46,346 nucleotides of DNA from Prorocentrum cordatum (lineage: Eukaryota > Sar > Dinophyceae > Prorocentrales > Prorocentraceae), in the NCBI GenBank assembly GCA_963575745.1, contig CAUYUJ010011226.1:1-46346 (forward strand), read 5' to 3'. Positions 1 to 11,259 of the stretch are shown here, one piece after another. Each line of letters opens with the position of its first letter. Positions within the stretch are counted from its first letter, which is position 1. Below the pieces are notes generated by a model. The model was not told the DNA's origin. It made no database searches and saw only the letters and a program-made list of their open reading frames with translations. A program made the translations under genes and the position numbers.

Positions 1-129
1 CCTCCTCCCCGCGGCGGCTCGAACCCCCAACCCGAATGGGGTGGCCCGCTGGGCCCAGACGCCCGGGCGAGCCGAGACAAGAGACGAGAGGCGAGCCGCC
101 CCCCCCCACTTGGCACGAAGAGAACCCGC

Positions 130-535
130 GCATCCAGCCCTCCTCCTCCTCCTCCTCCTCCTTCTCCTCCCGCGTTCTCGAATGCTCCCAAATTCTTCTC
201 CTCCTCCTCCTCCTCCTCCTCCTCTTCCCTTCCTCCTCCTCCCCTCACTCCAATTCTTCTCCTCCTCCTCCTCCTCCTCCTCCTCCTCATCCTCTTCCTC
301 TCCTCCTCCTCCTCATCATCCTCCTCCTCATCCTCCTCCTCCTCCTCCATCCTCCCCACTCCACATCCTCCTCCTACCCTACTCCTCTTCCTCCTCCTCT
401 TCCTCCCCTCTTTCCCTCCTCCTCCTCCCTTCCTCCTCCCCTCCTCCTCCTCCTCCTCCTCCGCCTCATCCTCCTTCTCCTCCTCCTCCTCCTCCTCCTC
501 CTCCTCCTCCTCCTCCTCCTCCTCCTCCTCCCCTA
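130..535. repeat. CCT/TCC polypyrimidine tract
   Basis: Imperfect CCT repeats, purest at 476-531. All three forward frames are open only because CCT, CTC and TCC code Pro, Leu and Ser. No gene. Confidence 0.95.
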
Positions 536-540
536 TCTCC

Positions 541-1164
541 GCCGCGGGGTTGCACCCGAGACCGGTCTTTCACCCCAGGCTGACTTCTGATGGTCGCGGA
601 GCACAGGGAGGGCCCCGGGGAGGGAGGTCGAGAGCGGCGAAACACCTCCGGGGCCTTCCCCCTCGGGACCCGTCTACTTGGCTCTCGCTGTAGCGCGTGC
701 GCGCGCAACATTCGTCTTACGAAACAGCTGCAAGGATGGCGGTTCCTTCCCAAGGAAGGCTCTCGCTTGATACTTCCTCACGCAGTCTGGCCCGAGTGGT
801 CAACTTGTAAGCAGCTGCGAGGATGGAAGGCGGCTTCTCTTTCACATGGGGCTCTCGCCATAGCTTCTGACTCGACTTGTAAGGTGGGCAACAGCAGTGC
901 CGCGGGTGGAGGGCGCTCCTTTTCAAACTTGGGCTCTCGGCTGACACTCTCTTGAACGAACTGATGCTACCTTCTCGCGTTCCTCGTATCTAGAAGGACG
1001 CAGTGCAGCTCCTGCTCAGAACGGGAAGCTCGCACGAATGGCAGGTCCAGGGGGCACCTGTGCTCCGAGGGGGTGCTTCCCGCGGCGGGAAGGAATGCCC
1101 GAAATCGTGGACTCATGGGCAGGGGGCGTGGGCCGCGAACGTGTGCTTCGACATCGTGGATCGC
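541..1164. other. Gene-free stretch with satellite-like units (locus 1)
   Basis: At 700-950, read in complement, diverged units contain GCGAGAGCCCCATGT, CATCCT(T/C)GCAGCTG and TTACAAG. The same words occur at 9560-9860 and 28870-29390. No exon recognised. Confidence 0.5.
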
Positions 1165-1520
1165 ATCCTCCTCCTCCTCCTCCTCCTCCTCCTCCTCCTC
1201 CTCCTCCTCCTCCTCCTCTCTCCTCTCTTCCTCCCTTCCTCCTCCTCCTCCTCGTCCCCGTCCTCGTCCTCCTCCTCCTGCTTCTCCTCCTCCTCCTCCT
1301 CCTTCTCCTCTTACTCGTCCTCCTCCTCCTCCTTCTCCTCCTCTTCCTCTTCCTCTCTTCTCCTCTCCACTCTTTTGCTCTCCTCTCCTCTCCTCTCCTC
1401 TCCCTCTCCATCTCCCTCTGCCTCTCCCTCTCCCTCTCCTCCTCCTTCTCCTCCTTTCCCCCTGCCTCCTCCTCTTCCTCATCCTTTCCTCCTCCTCCTC
1501 CTCCTCCTCCTTCCCCCCCC
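1165..1520. repeat. CTC/CCT tract
   Basis: Pure CTC at about 1167-1219, then imperfect CCT/CTT/CTC to 1510, including TCTCC and CCTCTC variants. Confidence 0.95.
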
Positions 1521-2399
1521 CGAGACGAGGGGAAGGGCCAGCACGACAGCCAGCGCGGTGGCCACGCGCACGGTGCTGCTGGCGGTGCGGGTGAGGCCGA
1601 GCAGCGTGCGCTCGCCGAAACAGCTTCCTGCTGCTGGGGCGCGACGACGAGGACGACGAGAAGGACGACGAGGACGGCGGGATGGACGACGATGAGGACG
1701 AGACGAGACGAGACTCCGCCGACCGCGGCGGGCTGCGGACGCCCGCTGCCACCCTCAGCCGACCTCGAGGTCGGAGTCGGCGCGCGCGCGCCAGCGCGGC
1801 GAGGGCCGAGGAGTCCCCGCCCAGACGGGTGCCCTCCTCGGCCCCACGGCGAACCGCCGCGGTCCGCGGCCGAGTCCAGCCTGGGCGGCAGTCTGCCGCA
1901 AGGTCAGCGGCGGCCGCGAGCAAGCGGCTTGCCCGCGAACAGCCTCACGAAAGCACCGAAGCCCAGCGCCTCGTCGGCGGCCCCGCACTGGGCCCGCGTG
2001 ACTCGACCGCCGTCGGCGGGCGAGGGCGCTCGGGGCCTCCGAATGCCAGGCGCCCCCTCGCCCGCGCCCTCGGCTCCTCGCCGCCCGCGGAAGCGCAGTG
2101 GCGGAGGCGGACCGCCGTCGCCTCGGGCGCCCCTTTACCGTCGGGCCTGCAGCAACAGGCGGCGCGGCGCAAGCGGCCAGTCGCGGCCGCAAGGCCCGTC
2201 CAGCGACGCCAGGCGACGGCTCGCGCTGGCGGGGACGGCGGGGAGGACCAGGAGGACGAGGACGAGAACGACGAGGACGGCGGGGAGGAGGACGACGTGG
2301 ACGAGGACAAGGACGACCACAAGGCCCTTCCTGCTGCCGAGGAGGACGACGACAACGGCGGGGACGACGAGGACGAGGACGAGGCCCTTCCTCCCCAGC
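1521..2399. other. GC-rich gene-free stretch with GAC/GAG clusters
   Basis: Very GC-rich. GACGA clusters at 1645-1720 and 2240-2390 code Asp/Glu/Arg-rich frames. No frame shows a recognisable domain. Confidence 0.5.
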
Positions 2400-2735
2400 C
2401 CCCCTCCCCTCCTCCTCCTCCTCCTCCTCCTCCTCCTCCTCCTCCTTCACCAGCTCGTTCTCCTCCTCCTCCACCTTCGCCAGCTCCTTCTCCTCCTCCT
2501 CCTCCTCCTCCTCTTGCCCTCCTCCTCCTCCTTCCCTCCTTTCCTCTCTCCTCCTCCTCCTCCTCCTCCTCCTGCTCTCCTCCCCTTTACTCCTCCTCCC
2601 TCCCTTTCCTCCTCCTCCTCTCCTCCACCACCTCCTCGTCTCGTCCTCCTTCCTCCTCCTCTCCCTCTTCATCTTCTTCCTCCCCTCCTCCTCCTCCTCC
2701 TCCTCCTCCTCCTCCTCCTCCTCCTCCACTTGAAC
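2400..2735. repeat. CCT/TCC tract
   Basis: Imperfect CTCCTC repeats, purest at 2404-2446 and 2682-2726. Confidence 0.95.
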
Positions 2736-3050
2736 GAGGTGGGCCCTGGAAGGCAGAAATGCTGGACTTGTTGCGCCGTTCGCAAGGCCCGCCGGCGCCC
2801 CCTTCACGGGCCGCGAGACCCCCACGTTTGAGGGGCCCACTGACCCAGAAAGGAGCTCGAGTCAATTGTTCTTTTGGCATGTCTTCGATGCGCGAGTTGC
2901 GTTAAACGATGGTGTACTCTTCTGTTGCGCTGTGCTGTGCGCCGCGCTTCCCTCTCCTGTGGTGTGGCATGCTGCGTGGTGCTGCACTGTGATATGCGAG
3001 GTTGTTCGTTGATCTTTTGTGATTCTACGTTTAGCCCACTCCTTTGGGTG
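2736..3050. other. Gene-free stretch
   Basis: Unique sequence with a TGTGCTG-rich section (2920-3000). I see no exon or repeat that can be named. Confidence 0.4.
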
Positions 3051-3470
3051 CTCCTCCCCCGCCTCCTCCTCCTGCCCCCCTGACTTCCCCTACTCCTCCT
3101 CCCCCCCTTCCTCTTCCTCCTCCCCTCCCCCGCTTCATCCTCCTGCCCCCGCCCCCACACCTATTAGTTCTTCTTCCCCGCCTCCTCCTCTTGCCCCCCT
3201 TTACTGCTGCTGCTCCTCCTCCTCCTCCTCCTCCTCCTTCTCCTCATCCGCCTCCTCGTCTTCCGCCTTCTCCGCCTCCTCCTCCTCCTCTTCCTCCTCC
3301 TTCTCAGCCTCCTCTTCCCCCTCCTCCTGTCTCCCTCTCTCCCTCTTCCCTCTCATTTTCCGTCCCCCCTCCTGCTCCTCCTCTCCTGCTTCTTCCTCCC
3401 TCCTGCTCTTCCTGTATTCCCCTCCCTCCCTCCTGCTCGCCCTCCCTCGCTCCTCTTCTTCTGAGGTGGC
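3051..3470. repeat. CCT/TCC tract
   Basis: Imperfect pyrimidine triplets with C runs; purest near 3208-3245 and 3268-3300. Confidence 0.9.
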
Positions 3471-4105
3471 GACGCGGAAAGTCACTCCAACCAACCGCTC
3501 CCCGCCAAGCGGCTGCAACACCAAGCCCGCACGCGCGAAAACATGTACCCAACTGCACGCGTGCCAAACGCATGCTCGATATCGGGCCTCCCGGGCATTT
3601 TTTGTACGCGCGCAGAGCCCACAAGCTGCGATGCCACGGTAGGCTCCCGTGGCGACTGCACGCGTGACAACACGTGCCAAATGCACGCGTGCCACACGCG
3701 TGTTTCGGTAAGGGGAGGAGGAGGAGAAGGGAGGAGGGATGGGTCTTTTTTTGACACTCACGCCTCAGATGGCCAATTTCCACGTGTCCTCACGCCGGGA
3801 GAACTTGTTGTTCCCTAGTGTAGGGTGGGTTCATCCCTGCCAGGGCCCGAAAGAGGAGAGGGCGGCCGCGGAGGGGAGGGGGGTGCGGGGGGGGTGGGGC
3901 AAGGCGGCGGAACCACGCAGAACGAGATGAGCAGGACATCGTCCCGGAGCGGGAAGCAAGGTTCAGGATAAAGACCCGGTGACAGGGAAATCTCCAGGGC
4001 CAGGGGCCCGTTTCAACCAGTTCTCGCTCCTGAATGGCGACGTCATGGCGATCTGCTTCGTGTTTAAGACGACGGCAGGAAGAAGACAACATCGGGCAGG
4101 GTTCG
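3471..4105. other. Gene-free stretch with TGCACGCGTG copies
   Basis: TGCACGCGTG recurs at about 3553, 3657 and 3680, mixed with CCAAA and CACACGCGTG, as short dispersed palindrome-like words. No exon recognised. Confidence 0.5.
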
Positions 4106-4109
4106 TTGT

Positions 4110-4330
4110 CGACCTCCTCCTCCTCCTGCTTCTCCCTCCTCCTTCCCTCCCTTTCCCTCCCCTCCTCCTGCTCCGTCCTTCCCCTCCTCCTCGTCTTGAT
4201 CCTCGTTCCTCCCTCGTTCCCTCCCTCCCTCCCTACTCCTCCTCCTCCTCTTCCTCCTCCTCTCCCTGTTCTTCCTCCTCCTCCTCGTCCCTCCTCTTCG
4301 CCTCCTTCTCGTCATTGTCGGCCGTCTCCT
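4110..4330. repeat. CTC/CCT tract
   Basis: Imperfect CCT/CCCTC repeats. Confidence 0.9.
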
Positions 4331-4415
4331 CTTTTGGTGAGATGCGTCAAGACAAGAAATAGTTATAGATGTATATGTAATTCTATAGACTATGGTAATA
4401 CATAGAGGCACAAAG

Positions 4416-4585
4416 AGATAAAGAGAGAGAGAGAGAGAGAGATGTACACTGGTATATGTATATTTATGCCTTGAGAGAAAGAGAGAGAGAGAGAGAGAGA
4501 CAGAGTGTGTGACATATATATATATATATATATATATAATATAAAAATAGAGGGGAGGAGCAAGAGAGAGAGAGAGAGAGATACG
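4416..4585. repeat. GA and TA dinucleotide repeats
   Basis: GA repeats at 4424-4442, 4476-4500 and 4564-4582; TA repeat at 4514-4538. Confidence 0.95.
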
Positions 4586-4649
4586 ACATGGCCAGCGCGA
4601 ATGGCGGTCCAGCCATCACCTCGTTTATCTTGCCCTCGCCCCGGATGTC

Positions 4650-4915
4650 GACGTCGCACCTCCCTCCTCCCTCCTCCTTCACCTTCCTCCCCCTCCTCCC
4701 TCCTCCTCCCTCCTCCCTTCTCCTCCTCCTCCTCTCCTCCGCCTCCTCCTCCTCCTCCTCCTCCTCCTTCTCCTCAACCTCTTTTTGCTGTGCTCAGTGC
4801 ACATCGACGTCGCACCTTCCTCTTCCCTCCTCCTTCTCCTCACTCCGTCTCCTCCCTTCTCCTACTTCTCCCTCTTCCCCTTCTCCTCCTCCTCTTCTGC
4901 TCTTTCTGCTCCGCT
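4650..4915. repeat. CCT/CTC tract with internal duplication
   Basis: Imperfect CCT repeats. A GTCGACGTCGCACCT-like segment occurs at 4646-4661 and 4802-4817, so part of the tract is duplicated. Confidence 0.85.
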
Positions 4916-5820
4916 CCGTGCAGCTCGAGAGCGCGCGCCAACCGAATCCGAGCGGCCACACAGGCACGGGAGCGCGAGCGAATGAAACGTGCGGCATCTG
5001 TGCACGAGGGGGAGGGCGCAGGGAGGAGGGCGACTGCGGTGCGCTCCGTGGCGTGCCTCGTGCTGGGACTGCGATGTGGCGGATGAGGAGCCGAGCAGGA
5101 CGACCACGACGACGACGACGGATGTAGCGGATGAAGAGTATGCTCTCGTCACCGCAGGGCAGACGCAGAGGTGGGAAGCGTAGGTGCTGGCGGTGTGGAT
5201 GTAGCGGACACACACACACGGCTGGATTCGCACGCGGTGCACATGGAGGCCACGCGCTGGATGCACGTGCGGAGGGCCAGCGTGCCTGGCCATGCTGGGG
5301 CCGAGCGCTGGAAGTACATGCGGTCACGCGTGTGTCCGGCTCTCGCCGAGGTTGGTCGCAACATGTGCATCCAGCTTCCTAGTGCAGTATGGGGCCCTTC
5401 CACAAGAAATCTTCCACAAGGCACCCAACCCTGAGACCCCAGGACGTCCATTGATTTTTGGTGTGGGAGCGCCACGCTTTCCGTAATAAAACCATCGAAA
5501 CCCAAGAAACCCAGGGCACCCTGGAGGTAAGCAGGGTGTTTCTTGGCATGGGTCTCCACTGTATGCTCTCGCCACCGTAGGGCAGAAGCAGAGGTGGGAA
5601 GCGTAGGTGCTGACGGTGTGGCGCTCAGAGAAGGCACTTCAATTCAGTGCAGCTTAACAGCACAGGTGGGCAATCCACAGTGAGAGGCAATCCCTCCGGT
5701 CCATGCGTGGTCTACCTAGCGGTTGCACTGCCTACGCCAGTCAAAATAATTCGCGGCAGGTACGTAGCATTTGAGGTGGTGTGTGTGTGTGATATGAGCT
5801 GCGGCTTCTCTTGCTGAGTA
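4916..5820. other. Gene-free stretch with a 60-bp direct repeat
   Basis: 5138-5198 and 5561-5621 are near-identical, starting TATGCTCTCG and sharing AGAGGTGGGAAGCGTAGGTG. Between them lies a TGTGTG/ACACAC-poor unique region. No exon recognised. Confidence 0.6.
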
Positions 5821-5825
5821 GCGCA

Positions 5826-5955
5826 TGTCCTCCTCCTCCTCCTCCTCCTCCTCCTCCTCCTGTCACCTCCTTCCTGCTGCTGCTGCTGCTCCTCCCCCTC
5901 CCTCCTCCCATCCTTCTTCTCCTCTTCTTTCTGTCCCCCCCCATCCTCCTCTTAT
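5826..5955. repeat. TCC and TGC triplet repeats
   Basis: TCC repeat at 5828-5860, TGC at 5874-5890, then CCT-rich sequence. Confidence 0.9.
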
Positions 5956-5989
5956 GCATGCCCCCTTAGAAACGTTCTCATCTTTCGCC

Positions 5990-6425
5990 TCCTCTCGACA
6001 CCGTGGTTTTCTCACGACGCGAAGGGGTTGGGAGGGTCAGTTGGTTCGCCAATTGGCCGCCAGCGGGGCTCGTGACCCTCAAACGCTGCAGCCCGCAAGT
6101 CCCGCGCGGCCTGCACTCTGCGCGCAAGCGCCGCCACGGCTCGCCGGTCCCGCCGCAACGTCCTCGCGGGCCCGCCGGTCTGCGGGGACTCCGTGGGGTC
6201 CAGCGCGCGGAATGCCCTCGGTGGTCTCCCGCGCAGCCGCCCGCGTGTGCTGGCAGCTTTTCGAGGCGTGTGGGCCGCGTCGCGGAGCACGCCCAGCGTT
6301 TAGCAAGGCGCAGCGGGCGGCCCCCCAGTATCGCCCCGCGAGGGGAGCAGGTGCTGCAGCGGGAAGTGCGCCCACGCTCGGATGGAGGAGGATGGGCCTG
6401 CATTGTCTTTGGCTACGGCGCCCGT
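5990..6425. other. GC-rich gene-free stretch
   Basis: Several frames are open on both strands because of high GC. None has a motif I can name. Confidence 0.4.
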
Positions 6426-6429
6426 CGCC

Positions 6430-6820
6430 TGGAGTCCTCCTTTTCCTCCTCCTCCTCCTCCGCCTCCTCCTCCTACTCCTTTTTCTACTCCTTCTTGTCC
6501 CCTCCCTTCTCCTCTCCTCCTCCTTTTACTCCTCCTCCTCCTCCTCCTTCTCCTCCTTCTCCTCCTCCTCCTCCTCCTCCTCTCCTCCTCCTCCTCCTCC
6601 TCCCCCGCTCCTCCTCATCCTCCTCCTCCTCCGCCCCTCCTCCTCTTTCCTCCTCCTCCTCCTCCTCCTCCTCCTGGTCTCCTCCTTCCCTCCTCCTCCC
6701 TCCTCCTCCTCCTCCTTCTCCTCCTCCTCCTCCTCCTCCACCTCCTCCTCCTCTGCCCTCCTTTTCCTCCTCCGCCTCCTCCTCCTCCTCCTCCTGGTCT
6801 CCTCCTCCTCCGCCTCCAGG
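6430..6820. repeat. CCT/CTC tract
   Basis: Imperfect pyrimidine triplets with TGGTCTCC and CCGCC interruptions. Confidence 0.95.
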
Positions 6821-7199
6821 GGGCGGGGGGGGCAGGGCACCGCCCGTACTCCAGCACGAACAGCGCTCCGGAGCCTCGGGCGCAGCGGGCGGCTCGGCCC
6901 GCCAGCGGGGCGAAGCCATCGTGCTCCTCATGCTCGTGCTGCTCCTCTCCCTGCCTGCTTCCTCCTCGCGCTCCCTCCCTCCTTCCTCCCCGATCGGCAT
7001 ACGGGCTCGCGGCGTGCCCGCGGGCCCGGCCGCGCGGGCCCGCGACCCCGACGCCTGGCCGCGCGCCCGCGCAGACCTGCCCGCCCGCCCGCCGCACCCG
7101 GCGCAAGCTCCGAGAAGACGCGCGGCACTCCTGCTGCGGTGCCTTCTGCTCGCGTTTCGTGGCCTCGGCCGCAGACTCGTCGACGTCCTCTTACTTTTC
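6821..7199. other. GC-rich gene-free stretch
   Basis: The minus frame reading GFAPLAGRAARC and ALFVLEYGRC (about 6845-6920) looks slightly coding, but no splice context or family supports it. Confidence 0.35.
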
Positions 7200-7368
7200 G
7201 GGCGAAGAACGGTCTAAAATAAACGATTTCGCTGTCGGGGGCGCCTGTCCAGGGGCGGCTGGAAAATTTATATCCTTACGGTGGCACCGTAGGGGTATGA
7301 ACTTTCCAGCCGCCCAAGGGCAGGCGTTCCCGACGGCGGAAAAGTCTATTTCATACCGTTCTTCGCCC
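7200..7368. mobile_element. 169-bp fold-back (palindromic) element
   Basis: Perfect 14-bp ends GGGCGAAGAACGGT and ACCGTTCTTCGCCC. Inner pairs include GGGCGGCTGGAAA with TTTCCAGCCGCCC, and TACGGT with ACCGTA around a centre near 7284. A whole-length hairpin without coding potential; no clear flanking duplication was found. Confidence 0.75.
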
Positions 7369-8120
7369 GCTGACTTACCGAGCCACGGGATGCTCCGCGC
7401 GCCAACTCTCTCGCGGCCGCTCCTGCGAGGACGCAGGCGCGGCGCCCCTCGCCGACAGCCGGGCCGACGGCCTGACGGGAGGGCGGCCGCCCGCAGTCGC
7501 GGCGCTGCCCGAGCGGGCGGCCCGGAAGCGCCCCATCATCGCCGCCGAGGCGGCGCCGGCCCGGCAGGGCCCCGGCGCCGCCCCCTCCGCGGAGGGCGGA
7601 GCTGCTCGACGCGGCGGTCGAGCTCTGGGCTGCGTCCGCGCGCGGCTCGCCTCGCTCGCCGGCGCGGCGCTGCAGGAGCTGAGCCGGCCAGGGCGGGGCG
7701 GGCAGCGCGGCCCAGGCAAGGGGGGGGCCGATGCCCGCCGCCCCGTGCGGCGGCAAGGGCGGGCCCGCTGTGCCCAGGCCGAGGGGCGTCCTCTTCAGAG
7801 CAGGCCGCCCTGGCGGGGCCACGTGCCCCTGGGATGCATGGTGCAGGCGACCGCCGCCTGCCCTTCCCCCTTTCGCTCTGGCCTCTCCCTCCTCTCAGGC
7901 TCCTCGTCGCCTCCCTCGCCGCTCTCCCTCCTCTCGGCTCCTCTTCTCTGCCCTCTCCTTTCTCTCTCCTCCGGGGGGGGCGGTTCCCGGTTCCGCCAGT
8001 GGGTTTGCGGCCCCGCTGGGAAAGAGGCTGACCGTGGCATTTCACCCTCTGTCCAACGGCAGGAGGACGAGGCGCATCGCCAGCGAGCAGTTGGGCACCA
8101 CGATGAGGAGCCAGCAGGAT
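7369..8120. other. GC-rich gene-free stretch
   Basis: Long GC-driven frames on both strands with Arg/Ala/Gly/Pro bias. No domain seen. Confidence 0.4.
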
Positions 8121-8149
8121 CATGACGATAAGTATATCTAGATACATAT

Positions 8150-8200
8150 ATGTATGTATATATATATATATATATAGACATATATATATATATATACTTG
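8150..8200. repeat. TA dinucleotide repeat
   Basis: TATATA runs on both sides of a short GACA interruption, directly before the composite repeat. Confidence 0.9.
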
Positions 8201-8209
8201 CACATACTG

Positions 8210-8862
8210 GTATCGGAGGTTGGGGGTTGAGATCGCCGTGCAATGGAGACACCCAACCGTGGATCGTTTCGTTCGTGTCGTGCGTGCGGGCGAGGCGAAG
8301 CTGCGTGGGCGCGCGAGAGGAATGAACCCGCCGTTGCTAGGGCGAAGTCGAGACAACAAATTCTCCCCCTCCTGCCCGTCCGGCGGTGGCTCGCGGTGTC
8401 CAGCGGTGTTCAGTGGTGTCCCGTGGTGTAAGCCGTTGCTAGGGCGAAGTCAAAACAAATGATTCTCCCCCGCCCGCCCGTCTGGCGGTGGCTCCTGGTG
8501 TGCCGCGGTGTCCCGTGGTGTCCCGTTGAGTGAGATCGATCGTGAGATCGATAGTGAGATCGATGTGGTGCCCCGAGGTGTCCCGTGGTGTCCCGTTGAG
8601 TGAGATCGATAGTGAGATCGATGTGGTGTCCTGAGGTGTCCCGTGGTGTCCTATGGTGTCCCGTTGAGCGAGATCGATAGTGAGATCGATAATGAGGCCG
8701 ATAATGAGATCTAGAAATGTCCCGCGGTTTCCCGTGGTGTCCCGTCGTGTCCCGTTGAATGAGATCAATCGTGAGATCGATTGAGTCAGGTGTTGGTTCC
8801 CCCCCTCTCCCCCCCCCCCCCCACAACCTCGTTATCACCCGAAGGGTGGTCGTATAGGTAAA
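8210..8862. repeat. Composite minisatellite repeat, copy A
   Basis: Begins TATCGGAGGTTGGGG, continues with CGTGCGGGCGAGGCGAAGC, then a minisatellite of GTGTCCCG(T/C)GGT units alternating with GTGAGATCGATA units, and ends TTATCACCCGAAGGGTGG. The same start, middle and end occur at 12333-13408, and both copies are flanked by TA-rich microsatellites. Confidence 0.85.
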
Positions 8863-8883
8863 CAAATTATTAGATATATACAA

Positions 8884-8885
8884 AC

Positions 8886-8918
<33 letters not shown>

Positions 8919-8934
8919 GAGAGAGAGAAAGAGG

Positions 8935-8989
<55 letters not shown>

Positions 8990-9022
8990 GGAGAGAGGGA
9001 GGGATAGAGAGAGAGAGAGAGA
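8884..9022. repeat. GA dinucleotide repeat
   Basis: About 140 bp of GA with a few AA, GG and CA interruptions. Confidence 0.95.
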
Positions 9023-9237
9023 ACACAAAATGGAGAAATATACCAAGACTGACGGACACACATATACACAGGCAGGCAGGCAGGAGAAGGAGGAGGCAAT
9101 TGGGGAGGGGACGAGGAAGAGAACGATCATCATGACGGCGTCCGGGTGCACGAATACAGACCGAACGAAAACGCCTGAGACCGCAGGGGCGTCGGAAGGA
9201 CAGAAGCCTGAGGGAGAGGGGAAGGTGGAGGTTGGAA

Positions 9238-9325
9238 GAGGAGGAGGGGGAGGAGGAGGAGGAGGAGGAGGAGTAGGAGGAGGAGGAGGAGGAGGAGGAG
9301 GAGGAGGAGGAGGGAGAGAGGGAGG
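9238..9325. repeat. GAG/GGA triplet tract
   Basis: AGG repeats with two interruptions, purine strand on +. Confidence 0.95.
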
Positions 9326-10155
9326 GAGGGGATGGGGCCCCCTAGAACTCCCCACAATATTCCTTTTCTGCCACAAGAAGCGTCCCCTTGAAAGTGCATC
9401 CCCGTACGTGCCTGCCGTTCAGGTGAGAGAACCGTTTGAAGAAGGAGCTGCCTTGCATCTCTGGCGAGTTGTGGGGACTACGAACACTGATGATTATATG
9501 AGCCCCGTTTTGAAATCGAACCGACACCCCATCGGCGTTTGTTGCAACATTTGAGGAAGTCTACATGAACATCTCCTTGTTGAACTGGAACTGGCCTCTA
9601 TCTGTGCAAGCGTTGCAAACTATGAAAACGAATGTGCGCGGCGCTGGGGCGATGTTTCCGTTTTGAAGGGGGCCGCCCCCATCCTTGTAACTGTTGCAAG
9701 CTTTGAGGACGAGTGTGTACGGCGCTGAGGCGGGAGCCCCATGTTGAACGAGCCGTCATCCATCCTTGCTCGTTCCTTGTATCTCTGGGAACTGTGTACG
9801 ACAAGTGTGCGGGGCGCTAGGGCGAGAGCCCCATTGCGTAACAACTCCAAGTTTCAAACTTCAAGGCCAAATCTGGCGAAGAAGTGTCAAGCGAAACGTC
9901 AGGGAGGAGTTATTTAGAAGAGAAGGGACGGAGGAAGAGGAGGATATCCTTGGAAGCTCTAGGAATCGTCTGCTGGCAGGGGGGCGTCCAGCGTCCTGGA
10001 TCGGAGGCGGACCCTCCAAACAAAGTTTATGGTTTATGTTCATACAAGCGTTCCTTTTTCTTCTGTATGCCTCGCGGGGAAAAGCATCTCCACGTGTCAG
10101 TGGACATTGAAGGGGCCCAGGGACACACAAACAAATACACACACACATCCAAGGA
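9326..10155. other. Gene-free stretch with satellite-like units (locus 2)
   Basis: 9600-9860 holds about three diverged units with CATCCTTG, GTTGCAA(A/G)C, GTGTGCGG(C/G)GCT and GAGAGCCCCAT, related to 700-950 and 28870-29390. Near 10117 GGGACACACAAA matches 26065. No exon recognised. Confidence 0.55.
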
Positions 10156-10156
10156 T

Positions 10157-10220
10157 TTTTTTTTTTTTTTTTTTTTTTGTTTTTTTGTTTTTTTTTTGTT
10201 GTTGTTGTTATTTTTCCCTT
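10157..10220. repeat. T-rich run
   Basis: About 22 T followed by T-runs with GTT steps. It might be the poly(A) of a minus-strand retroposed sequence; no target duplication was found. Confidence 0.7.
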
Positions 10221-10284
10221 GTTCTCCACACAGGCTTGCCCTCTTGGAATTCTAAATCATTCTCCACTAATTGGTCCGTTGCCC

Positions 10285-10447
10285 CCCCTAATTCCTATGC
10301 CTCCCTAATTCCTATGGCTATGCCTATGCTTATGCCTCCCTCTCCTGTGCCTGCGCCTATGCCTATGTCTGCTCGCTTGCTTGCTTGCTTGCTTGCTTGC
10401 TTGCACGCTCGCTTGCTTACTTGCTTGCTTGCTTGCTTGCACGCTTG
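10285..10447. repeat. CCTATG and TTGC short tandem repeats
   Basis: CCTATG-like hexamers at 10296-10367, then GCTT/TTGC tetranucleotides at 10374-10445. Confidence 0.9.
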
Positions 10448-10740
10448 CTGAGTTGCGGATTCCAAGCGTGCTTGATTCCTCTGGTTCCTTGATTTGAATC
10501 GTCTAACCTATCTGGAGCCAACGCTGGCTGATCTTTCACTTCCGTCTTCCCTCCCACTTCCCATATTCTCCAAATCCCCATGGGAATCGACGATGACTTG
10601 TGTCTGTGTGTGTGTTTCCCCCCCCGAGACAAAGGCTGCACGCTTGCGCGGGACCCCCTTCCCGCCGCGCCGTGCGGCGGCCTGCCGCTGCTCCGGACAA
10701 CGGACGAGGGCGAGCCAGCCGCAGCGGTCCCCGCACCAGG

Positions 10741-10842
10741 GAGGAGGAGGAGGAGGAGGAGGAGGAGGAGGAGGAGGAGGAGGAGGAGGAGGAGGAGGAG
10801 GAGGAGGAGGAGGAGGAGGAGGAGGAGGAGGAGGAGGAGCAG
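10741..10842. repeat. Pure GAG/GGA triplet tract
   Basis: About 100 bp of uninterrupted AGG on the + strand. Confidence 0.97.
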
Positions 10843-11259
10843 CGGCGCCGACCAGAGAGGCACCGCACTCTCGGCGGCGCGTGTCGCGGAAGGGGGGGGG
10901 CCGCCGAAGAAGGCAGGGCAGAGCTGCTCGGAAGGCAGGCGGCCCTCGCGGAAGCGCCCAGACCCTTCCGAGAAGAATTCTCGGAAGCCTCGGGGGGCTT
11001 CCTGCCTTCCTAGTTGGACGCCCGACATGGGTACGGAAAACATGGGTACGATGCCCAACAACACACGTTGTCCCCAAACCAACGGCGGCCGCGGTTGGGC
11101 AGGCAGCCTCCTGTCTCAGATGGACACAGCCCGCGGCGACGCTGACAGCGAGTCCTGTTCCAGACGAGCAGGGACTGCTGTCAGCCTCTGCACATGCTTT
11201 TTTCTCCATACCTCGATCGTCCCGATACTAGAAGCCTCCCCCCTCGCGCCACCCCGTTG
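10843..11259. other. GC-rich gene-free stretch
   Basis: Contains TTCCGAGAAGAATTCTCGGA (10968-10987), a hairpin. No exon recognised. Confidence 0.4.

Noticed and set aside
1038-2831. 597-codon forward open frame
   Set aside because: It is made of Pro/Leu/Ser stretches from CCT tracts joined by GC-rich Arg/Ala/Gly sequence; no domain, and competing frames are equally open.
5138-5621. 60-bp direct repeats as LTRs of a small element
   Set aside because: No TG...CA ends, no primer-binding site or polypurine tract, and no target duplication.
5825-8031. Long forward frames (465 and 549 codons)
   Set aside because: They are kept open by CCT tracts and high GC; no conserved motif.
8521-8765. CRISPR-like array
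   Set aside because: The GTGTCCCG/GATCGAT units are a degenerate minisatellite without constant repeats and unique spacers, in a eukaryotic context.
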